A stretch of DNA of 5,227 nt, taken from the NCBI GenBank assembly GCA_027032655.1, contig JALVMZ010000240.1, forward strand, positions 1 to 5,227, read 5' to 3'. The notes beneath the pieces were generated by a model. That model did not search any database. It saw only the letters and a program-made list of their open reading frames with translations, and had not been told where the DNA came from. The stretch is from Desulfobacteraceae bacterium (GTDB lineage: Bacteria > Desulfobacterota > DSM-4660 > Desulfatiglandales > JALVMZ01). Below are positions 1-5,227 of this stretch, in pieces (within the stretch, counting starts at the first letter, position 1; the number at the start of each line of letters is the position of its first letter). The position numbers and the translations under genes were made by a program.

Positions 1-413
1 CATCTTGCCTTTGCAACCCCCATCCTCACCAGGTCCTTTGCCTTTTCTGTGGCCTTTTCAGGATCCTGCATATGAACCCAGGAGCACTGATCCCTTATGT
101 TTACCATTTCAAAGAGGTAGGGATTCAGGCCCTCACTTGCACATGAGCTCTGAAATAAGGGTTGATGGGTTCTCGGGGAGCAGGATGCTACCACTACCCT
201 GTTAAGGTTGTGTTCTCTTATGGCACTCTTTATCTCACCTATTCCGGATTCTGAGCAGGTATAAAGATTCTCCTTTGCATATACCACCCCAGGAAGTCGG
301 GATGCATATTCAGTGACTGATTTACAATCCACATGTCCTGCTATATTTGAGCCACAATCACAAATGAATACCCCGATCCTGAGTTCTTCTTCACTGTTTT
401 TCTTCTGATTCAT
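1..413 (-). CDS. hdrA: HdrA-like protein, N-terminal domain (3' end outside window)
   Basis: Starts at ATG 413-411 and stays open to the window edge, giving 137 residues of a longer protein. The visible part is the N-terminal domain of heterodisulfide reductase subunit A. It has the opening RIGVFICDCGSNIAG (Cys18, Cys20), then YTCSE (Cys53), VVVASCSPRTHQPLF (Cys78) and RDQCSWVH (Cys110), all characteristic of this family. The FAD-binding glycine motif normally follows this domain and would lie outside the window. It aligns without gaps to residues 373-498 of the large upstream HdrA-like protein at about 58 percent identity (73 of 126, counted by eye). The start is supported by an AGGAG nine bases upstream and by a gap of only 14 bases after the preceding hdrA stop, which indicates cotranscription. 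The expected role is an iron-sulfur flavoprotein in a cytoplasmic Hdr-type electron-transfer complex. The full length and partners cannot be seen. Confidence 0.88.
   Translation of the reverse strand, partial: MNQKKNSEEELRIGVFICDCGSNIAGHVDCKSVTEYASRLPGVVYAKENLYTCSESGIGEIKSAIREHNLNRVVVASCSPRTHQPLFQSSCASEGLNPYLFEMVNIRDQCSWVHMQDPEKATEKAKDLVRMGVAKAR
3..380 (-). repeat. Paralogous HdrA N-terminal domain, copy A
   Basis: Aligns without gaps to 3714-4091 (constant offset of 3711 bases) and encodes 126 residues with about 58 percent protein identity. A 24-base stretch is identical between the copies (31-54 and 3742-3765). It reflects paralogous coding domains rather than a mobile repeat. Confidence 0.75.
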
Positions 414-422
414 GAGATTCCT

Positions 423-427
423 CTCCT
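423..427 (-). promoter_or_regulatory. Ribosome binding site for the downstream HdrA-like gene
   Basis: AGGAG on the minus strand lies directly after the TAG stop of hdrA and nine bases before the ATG at 413. It fixes this start and suggests that ribosomes finishing hdrA can re-initiate here. Confidence 0.7.
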
Positions 428-1963
428 CTATGATGCCTTCCTGAGTCTTGATTGCATGACTTTCTGGGCTGCCCTTGCCGCTGCTGCACTTGCCTGTGCC
501 ACTGATTCAGGTATGTCCTGAGGTCCATGGGCACATCCACAGACATATATACCATCCCGGGTTGTATCAAGTGGGAATGAAGGGTCAGTCTTTACAAAAC
601 CAAAGCTGTTTAATTCAAATCCGAGTATATTGGATAATTTTGACAGCCCTTTTGATGGTGCACATGCAGTTGCAAGTATTACAAGGTCAAATTCTTCCTT
701 CTTAACCATTCTTTCTCTGGTGTCTTCATATATGATAACAGGATTGTTGTTATTACCTTCTATTATCTCAGCCACCCTTGCCCTTACATATTTTATGTTG
801 GATTGATTTCCTCCCCTAATTTTGTATTGCTCAAAGCCTTTTCCCACTGCCCTGATATCCATACCGAATATGGTGGATTCAGTCTGTGGTTCATGTTCAT
901 GGGCTATAATTGCCTCTTTAATGGAGTGCATACAGCAGTAACCTGAGCAGAAGGGATAGAATCTTGCATCCCTTGATCCCACACACTGTATAAATGCAAG
1001 TCTTCTGGCAGGATGGAAGCTCTCAGCCTGTTTTTTCAACTCATCCAGGGGGCCTTTAACCTCCATGTATTTTTCATATCTTTCTGCCCATTTTTTTCTC
1101 TCAGGGTCATCCTGATATTGACCGGCTTTGAACTTATCATAGAATTGATCTGATTTCTCATTATATTTGGTCTCATATTTTTGAAGTGCCTTTGATATCT
1201 TTTTAAGCTCCTTTTCCAGTTCGGTGATTTTTTCCTTTGCCTTTATATCAGAGGGCCTGTGGAGATGCCCCCCTGTAGGGCCGCTTGCACTAAGGAGTCT
1301 TTCAAGCTCAATGGCGGTGATTACATTGGGAAGCTCACGGTATCTGTATTCAGGTATCAGGCCCGGGTCAAATACTTCATACCCAACTGCAACAATAATA
1401 GCTGAGACATCAAGCTCAATGATTCTGTCTTTTTGGTCAAAGTCTATGGCCTCTGCCTGACATGTCTTTTTACAGATTCCACATTTTTTTCCATTTAACT
1501 GCCTGCAATGTTCAGGATCAATTGTGTGCGTGGAGGGTATTCCCTGTGCAAACCAACTGTATATTGCCTTACGGGTGCCCAATCCCATGTTAAAGGCATC
1601 TGGCACTACCGTTGGACATTTCTCTGTGCATGCTCCACAACCCGTGCATTTATCCTCATTTACATATCTTGCCTTCTTTCTTATCTGAACACGAAAATTA
1701 CCTGCTGTGCCCTCCAGTTTTTCCACTTCACTGTATGCCATTAGCTCTATGTTGGGATGCCGACCGACATCCAGCATCTTAGGCGAAAGTATTCAGATGG
1801 CGCAGTCATTTGTTGGAAAAGTCTTGTCCAGCTGAGCCATTTTACCGCCTATACTGGGCAGACTTTCCACCAATGCCACATTGAATCCCATCTCTGCAAG
1901 ATCAAGGGATGCCTGGATGCCTGCAATTCCTCCACCTATAACAAGGATATCACTTTCCACCAT
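428..1963 (-). CDS. hdrA: HdrA, selenocysteine-containing (Sec57)
   Basis: A 511-residue HdrA read through one TGA (codon 57, at 1793-1795) as selenocysteine, ending in TAG. The FAD-binding loop GGGIAG is at residues 10-15. The motif FPTNDCAI-Sec-ILSPK follows, where related HdrAs have D-C-x-x-C, and then GRHPNI. A two-cluster ferredoxin insert has Cys106, 109, 112, 116 and Cys153, 161, 164, 168. The CVGSRD motif with Cys327, 339, 343, 344 matches the unusual [4Fe-4S] site known in HdrA, and the C-terminus has the usual VCGCAHGPQDIPESVAQA. Two features stand out. It lacks the N-terminal HdrA domain, and it has a charged, helix-forming insert of about 76 extra residues near 240-321. The start at 1963 is chosen because it has a strong Shine-Dalgarno and restores the FAD loop. 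The internal Met at 1777 would remove that loop. HdrA is the FAD subunit that bifurcates electrons in Hdr complexes, and the adjacent mvhD supports that role. The substrate is unknown. Confidence 0.9.
1001..1246 (-). other. Segment encoding a charged coiled-coil-like insert in HdrA
   Basis: Encodes about 82 residues (240-321) between HLHRPSD and LAFIQCVGSRD. In the large upstream HdrA-like protein the same two landmarks are separated by only six residues. The insert is rich in Lys and Glu with hydrophobic residues at roughly heptad spacing, for example ITELEKELKKISKALQKY. A central aromatic and acidic stretch follows, then a second helix-like part ending GPLDELKKQAESFHPARR. A long helical hairpin that mediates subunit contact is an inference. 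Confidence 0.6.
1755..1778 (-). promoter_or_regulatory. Candidate bacterial SECIS hairpin for hdrA
   Basis: Two overlapping hairpins can form in the mRNA here. The first pairs GAUGCUG with CGGCAUC (seven pairs, one G-U) around a nine-base loop that begins with G 22 bases after the UGA. The second pairs GGAUGUC with GGCAUCC (seven pairs, one G-U) around the tetraloop GGUC at 1762-1765, beginning 28 bases after the UGA. As I recall it, GGUC is also the apical loop of the Escherichia coli fdhF SECIS. Both registers have G among the first two loop bases, as bacterial SECIS elements usually do. Which one forms cannot be decided by eye. Confidence 0.6.
1793..1795 (-). other. In-frame UGA read as selenocysteine in HdrA (codon 57)
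   Basis: The codon order is GAC TGC GCC ATC TGA ATA CTT TCG CCT AAG. TGA stands where the second Cys of the HdrA D-C-x-x-C motif is expected, with family sequence intact on both sides and in the same frame. The gene itself stops at TAG rather than TGA. Confidence 0.85.
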
Positions 1964-1968
1964 TATTA

Positions 1969-1975
1969 CTCCTTT
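1969..1975 (-). promoter_or_regulatory. Ribosome binding site for hdrA
   Basis: AAAGGAG on the minus strand is five bases before ATG 1963-1961, in the 19-base gap after the mvhD stop. This strong site decides the start in favour of 1963 over the internal Met at 1777, which has no comparable site. Confidence 0.8.
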
Positions 1976-1982
1976 GTAAAGA

Positions 1983-2402
1983 TTATGCGGCTGCCTTTAT
2001 CTTTGAAGGCCCTAAGGACCTTATGGTTTCTGTGAACTCACGGATTATATTGGCAAACCTCGCACCCTCTGCTGAAGATACCCATTCAAGCCTGATTCTT
2101 TCAGGTTCTATCCCCAGGAGGTGAATCAGTGCTTTTAACATATTGAATATCCTCTCCGCCTTTAGATTACCATCCAGGTAATGGCAATCACCGGGATGTC
2201 ACCCGGCCACAAGCACACCATCAGCCCCCAGTTCAAGGGATTTGAGGACAAAGCCTGGATTCAGTCGCCCTGAACACATGAGGCGGATAATTCTCACATT
2301 TGGCGGATACTGCATTCTGCTCACTCCTGCAAGATCTGCAGCAGAATATGCGCACCAGTTACATGCAAATGCTATTATCCTTGGATTGAATTGTTCTGTC
2401 AT
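1983..2402 (-). CDS. mvhD: MvhD/FrhD-type [2Fe-2S] electron-transfer subunit, selenocysteine-containing (Sec68)
   Basis: A 139-residue protein, the usual length for the delta subunit of F420-non-reducing hydrogenase. It is read through a TGA at codon 68 (2199-2201) as selenocysteine and ends at TAA. Visible family motifs are IIAFACNWCAYSAADLAG (Cys14, Cys17), IRLMCSGR (Cys43), and VAG-Sec-HPGDCHYLDGN (Sec68, Cys73), followed by the typical C-terminal helices with RLEWVSSAEGARFA. These Cys/Sec residues would bind the [2Fe-2S] cluster. In methanogens MvhD carries electrons from the hydrogenase to the HdrA flavin. In many bacteria it joins Hdr-like complexes fed by other donors. It sits between two HdrA-like genes, 18 bases after one and 19 before the next, so partnership with HdrA is strongly implied. 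A Sec form is known in this family (VhuD of methanococci), and I recall bacterial examples such as BamF of anaerobic benzoate degraders. The start is supported by AGGAG nine bases upstream. Confidence 0.92.
2165..2189 (-). promoter_or_regulatory. Candidate bacterial SECIS hairpin for mvhD
   Basis: In the mRNA GAUUGCCAU pairs with AUGGUAAUC over nine continuous base pairs (one G-U) around the loop UACCUGG, which begins 19 bases after the UGA. A second register within the same bases pairs AUUACC with GGUAAU (six perfect pairs, 2166-2182) around the loop UGGAU, which begins 23 bases after the UGA. The second has G in the first two loop positions, as expected for bacterial SECIS, while the first does not. 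The position immediately downstream of the UGA inside the coding sequence is the bacterial arrangement. Confidence 0.7.
2199..2201 (-). other. In-frame UGA read as selenocysteine in MvhD (codon 68)
   Basis: The codon order is GTG GCC GGG TGA CAT CCC GGT GAT TGC CAT. TGA replaces the first Cys of the G-C-H-P-G-D-C motif, and 71 further family-like residues follow in the same frame up to a TAA stop. Confidence 0.92.
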
Positions 2403-2411
2403 ATGTTTTGT

Positions 2412-2416
2412 CTCCT
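2412..2416 (-). promoter_or_regulatory. Ribosome binding site for mvhD
   Basis: AGGAG on the minus strand is nine bases before ATG 2402-2400, within the 18-base gap after the upstream stop codon. The site supports the mvhD start and translation from a shared transcript. Confidence 0.7.
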
Positions 2417-2420
2417 AAGG

Positions 2421-5227
2421 TCAGTTTTTTAATGCTGCCTCAAGCATTGTGAAGACTGCGCTATCATCAAAGTGATAGATTGATGCAGCACCAGTTGGGC
2501 AAGCAACTGCACAGGATCCACACCCTTTACACAGTGCTTCCTTAACATTTGCCACCTTTTTACCATCATCTCTTTCAATTACACTAATAGCACTATATGG
2601 ACATGCCTTTTCACATTCACCACAGCCTCTACAGAGCATCTCATTAACATGTGATACAACACCCTCCACCTGCAGTTCCTCTTTGGACAGGATCACCGAT
2701 GCCCTTGATGCTGCAGCTTTTCCCTGTGCTATGCTCTCCTCGATTGGTTTAGGGTAGTGTGCCATTCCAGCCACAAATATACCATCAGTTGCAAACTCCA
2801 CAGGTCTTAGTTTTGCATGTGCCTCCATGAAATAACCATCTTCATTGAGGGAGAGCTTAAATATCTGAGATAGCTCTGAATTATCATAAGGAACTATTCC
2901 TGTTGCAAGGACAAGCATATCAGGTTTAATGGTTATTCTTTTATCAAGAATTGGATCCATCAGGCTCACAGATAGACTGCCATCTTCACTGGAGACAGTT
3001 GGTTTTTCATCAATACTGTATTTTATAAATATTACACCCCTTTTCCTTGCTTCTCTATATAGATTCTCCCTTTCACCATAGGTCCTTATATCCCTATAAA
3101 TCACATATATGTCCATATCAGGGTTTATCTCTTTTAGGGCAATTGCAGACTTCATTGTGTGTGTGCAGCAAACCTTTGAGCAGTAGGGTCTCTCTGGTTC
3201 ACGGGATCCCACACACTGGATGAATACTATTGAATTTATACCTTTCAATCTGTCACCCGATTCCCTCATTATTCTATCAAGCTCAAGGTGTGTTACCACC
3301 CTTTCGTCTTTACCGTAAAGATATTCATTGGGTTTAGCCTCCTTCGCGCCAACTGCAATAACGGTCACACCATGATTCAGGGTCAACTCTTTACCGTTCT
3401 GGTTAATGGTGGTTTCAAAGTTTCCTATGAATCCTCCTGAGGAAGCTATGGAGGCATTCTTATAGACATCGATTAATTCATGAGATTCCACTCTTTGAAT
3501 CAATTCCCTGAGCTTTTCTGATACTGATTCCCCTTTCCATGTTGTGTTAAGATTAAGTGCATTCCCACCAAGATGATCTGATTTTTCAATGAGGTGAACC
3601 CTGTAGCCCTGATCTGCAATGCCCAGTGCAGAACTCATGCCCGCAATCCCTCCACCAATAACCAGGGCAGAGCTGTTTATCTTTATTTTTGGCTGGGGCA
3701 GGGGCCTTATCAACTGCGCCCTTGCAACTGCCATCCTGATGAGGTCCTTTGCCTTTTCTGTGGCCTCTTCTGGCTCTCCACTGTGCACCCATGAACACTG
3801 ATTCCGTATATTTGCCATTTCAAAGAGATATTTATTTAGCCCAATATCTTTCAGGGTCTCCTGAAAGAGTGCTTCATGTGTCCTTGGTGTGCATGCCGCA
3901 ACAACTATACGATTCAGACCTTTTTCCTTAATAATCTCTTTCATCTTGTCCTGAGTGTCCTGGGAACATGTAAATAGATTGTCTTCTACATATTCCACAC
4001 CCGGGAGAGTCTTTGCATATTCTACCAGTTCTGGCACATTGAGTATGCCACCAATATTGATTCCACAGTTACACACAAATACACCTATTCTGGGGGGTTC
4101 AGAGGATACATCCCTTTCTTCTGGATAGAGCCTCTCTTTTATCATTGTTCCCCTGACATCACTCAGATATGATTTTGCTTCACATGCAGATGCACTTGCC
4201 TCCATTACAGAGTAGGGGATGTCTTTGGGTTCCTGTAGTGCTCCACATACAAAAATACCCTGTTTGGAAGTTGTAACAGGAGAGAATGTATTTGTTGAAA
4301 CAAAGTTGTTCTCATCAAGTTCAATACCAAGTCTGTTGGCCATCTGGATCATTTTATCAGGTGTCTCAAGCCCCACTGAAAGGACGACCATACTGAATCT
4401 TTCTCTGTGTATCTCCCCCTTTTCATCTGCATACTGTAGAATCAGGTCATGAGTTTTCGGGTCTTCTTCAATGGAGTGGATCCTTGACCTTATATATCTT
4501 ACACCAAGTTCATTTTTTGCGCGATTGTAATATTTTTCAAAATCCTTTCCATATGTCCTCATATCCATATAAAAGATAGCTGTATCCAGCTCTCCTGATA
4601 TGTGCTCCTTGGCTATAATTGCCTCTTTTGTCGCATACATACAGCACACAGAGGAGCAATATGGATTATCGCACCTGTTAATATCCCTTGAACCCACACA
4701 CTGAAGCCATGCTATGCTTGATGGTTCCTTTTCATCAGATGGACGAATCAGATGCCCCTGCCATGGGCCGGTTGCACTGAGTATGCGCTCAAATTCCATG
4801 CTTGTTACCACATTGGGATATCTGGCGTATCCATATGTATCATATTTTTTGGGATCAAAGGGTGTGAATCCAGTTGCGAGTATTACAGAACCAACATTGA
4901 GTCTTATGGTCTTTTCTTTCTCTGAATGGGTTTCCAGGGTTACTGCCTGTGCCTTGCACGCTGAAACACATTGAAAGCACTCACAACACCCACCACAATT
5001 CAGACACCTTTCTGCCTCTCTTTTTGCATCCTCTTCAGATACTGGTAATTTTATCTCCTCAAAGCCCTTTAATCTTTTATCCACAGGGAGTCTTGGAACC
5101 TTTAATCTTGGTTTTTCAGTCTCATTTTCGGGTATATCAGTCCAGTTTTCACCCATTGGCTTTTCATCTTTAATCTCAGTGGGAAGCTCCATCCCCTGGA
5201 GGAACATTCCGATATACTTGGCTGCCC
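2421..5227 (-). CDS. Large multi-domain HdrA-like iron-sulfur flavoprotein (5' end outside window)
   Basis: The frame is open to the window edge upstream of the first visible Met at 5207, so the N-terminus is missing. At least 934 residues are present, and numbering here is from that Met. The start AAKYIGMFLQG resembles the C-terminal end of a GltD/NfnB-type NAD(P)H-FAD domain (tentative). A Cys-rich cluster CLNCGGCCECFQCVSAC follows (68-84). Next is an HdrA C-terminal half with CVGSRD and Cys170, 184, 188, 189, then a complete HdrA module. This has the N-terminal domain RIGVFVCNCG (Cys379, 381, 414, 439, 471), the FAD loop GGGIAG at 518-523, and CVGSRE with Cys665, 676, 680, 681. Two ferredoxin-type clusters close the protein (Cys859, 862, 865, 869 and 893, 896, 899, 903). 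The second module lacks the D-C-x-x-C motif. It ends in TGA followed at once by an in-frame TAG after one codon, so this TGA is a true stop. The likely role is a cytoplasmic electron-transfer or bifurcating subunit. Donor and acceptor are unknown. Confidence 0.88.
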   Translation of the reverse strand, partial: AAKYIGMFLQGMELPTEIKDEKPMGENWTDIPENETEKPRLKVPRLPVDKRLKGFEEIKLPVSEEDAKREAERCLNCGGCCECFQCVSACKAQAVTLETHSEKEKTIRLNVGSVILATGFTPFDPKKYDTYGYARYPNVVTSMEFERILSATGPWQGHLIRPSDEKEPSSIAWLQCVGSRDINRCDNPYCSSVCCMYATKEAIIAKEHISGELDTAIFYMDMRTYGKDFEKYYNRAKNELGVRYIRSRIHSIEEDPKTHDLILQYADEKGEIHRERFSMVVLSVGLETPDKMIQMANRLGIELDENNFVSTNTFSPVTTSKQGIFVCGALQEPKDIPYSVMEASASACEAKSYLSDVRGTMIKERLYPEERDVSSEPPRIGVFVCNCGINIGGILNVPELVEYAKTLPGVEYVEDNLFTCSQDTQDKMKEIIKEKGLNRIVVAACTPRTHEALFQETLKDIGLNKYLFEMANIRNQCSWVHSGEPEEATEKAKDLIRMAVARAQLIRPLPQPKIKINSSALVIGGGIAGMSSALGIADQGYRVHLIEKSDHLGGNALNLNTTWKGESVSEKLRELIQRVESHELIDVYKNASIASSGGFIGNFETTINQNGKELTLNHGVTVIAVGAKEAKPNEYLYGKDERVVTHLELDRIMRESGDRLKGINSIVFIQCVGSREPERPYCSKVCCTHTMKSAIALKEINPDMDIYVIYRDIRTYGERENLYREARKRGVIFIKYSIDEKPTVSSEDGSLSVSLMDPILDKRITIKPDMLVLATGIVPYDNSELSQIFKLSLNEDGYFMEAHAKLRPVEFATDGIFVAGMAHYPKPIEESIAQGKAAASRASVILSKEELQVEGVVSHVNEMLCRGCGECEKACPYSAISVIERDDGKKVANVKEALCKGCGSCAVACPTGAASIYHFDDSAVFTMLEAALKN
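3714..4091 (-). repeat. Paralogous HdrA N-terminal domain, copy B
   Basis: Counterpart of the segment at 3-380, here internal to the large fused protein (residues 373-498) rather than at the start of a separate gene. Confidence 0.75.

Noticed and set aside
1793..1795. Frameshift or sequencing error in hdrA near 1777-1800
   Set aside because: Both sides are in the same frame, so no shift is needed. Only one codon, at a conserved Cys position, differs.
1964..1982. Archaeal-type SECIS in an untranslated region
   Set aside because: The gap between mvhD and hdrA is only 19 bases, occupied by a ribosome binding site, and is too short for such an element.
1508..2035. Plus-strand open frames, such as those over 1508-1744 and 1757-2035
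   Set aside because: They are antisense to well-supported mvhD and hdrA coding sequence, have no recognisable motifs, and look like shadows of the minus-strand genes.
2199..2201. mvhD as a pseudogene with a nonsense mutation
   Set aside because: The sequence after the TGA keeps all family motifs to the normal length, the TGA lies exactly on a Cys column, a hairpin follows, and the neighbouring hdrA shows the same pattern.
1793..2201. Reassigned genetic code with UGA as Trp or Gly
   Set aside because: Trp is encoded by TGG and Gly by GGN throughout, no other in-frame TGA occurs in more than 5 kb of coding sequence, and TGA at 2421-2423 ends a gene normally.
414..2420. Internal promoters or terminators between the genes
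   Set aside because: The gaps of 14 to 19 bases hold only ribosome binding sites, and I see no GC-rich hairpin followed by a U-run.
2421..2423. A third Sec codon at the end of the large HdrA-like protein
   Set aside because: After one further codon the frame meets TAG, the protein already ends after its second ferredoxin cluster and a short tail, and a ribosome binding site for mvhD follows.

Overview
All recognisable genes lie on the minus strand in one tight operon. Transcription runs from high to low coordinates, with gaps of 14 to 19 bases and a Shine-Dalgarno sequence before each internal start. The order is a large HdrA-like flavoprotein cut at its N-terminal side by the window edge (2421-5227), an MvhD-type iron-sulfur protein (1983-2402), a second HdrA (428-1963), and the N-terminal domain of a third HdrA-like protein that runs off the other edge (1-413). 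The plus strand shows only shadow frames.

The main result is that the two middle genes each contain one in-frame TGA at a position where the family has a conserved cysteine. In MvhD it replaces the first Cys of the G-C-H-P-G-D-C motif (codon 68). In HdrA it replaces the second Cys of the D-C-x-x-C motif that precedes I-L-S-P-K (codon 57). In both cases the frame stays open with typical family sequence on both sides, and an RNA hairpin suitable as a bacterial SECIS lies just downstream. I read both as selenoproteins. Ordinary gene calling would cut MvhD to 67 residues and would start HdrA at an internal Met at 1777, losing its FAD-binding loop.

Working together, MvhD would take electrons from a hydrogenase, formate dehydrogenase or other donor outside the window and pass them to HdrA. 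HdrA holds FAD plus several [4Fe-4S] clusters and is the flavin-based bifurcating subunit in the known Hdr complexes. The large first gene carries one partial and one complete HdrA-type module plus ferredoxin-like clusters, and could connect the complex to another carrier. No HdrB, HdrC or hydrogenase subunit is visible.

The organism is probably a strictly anaerobic, selenium-using bacterium of moderate to low GC content with frequent ATA and AGG/AGA codons. A Desulfobacterota-type sulfate reducer or syntroph, or a relative, would fit, but this is inference. SECIS candidates inside the coding sequence, immediately after the UGA, point to bacteria rather than archaea, where the SECIS lies in an untranslated region.
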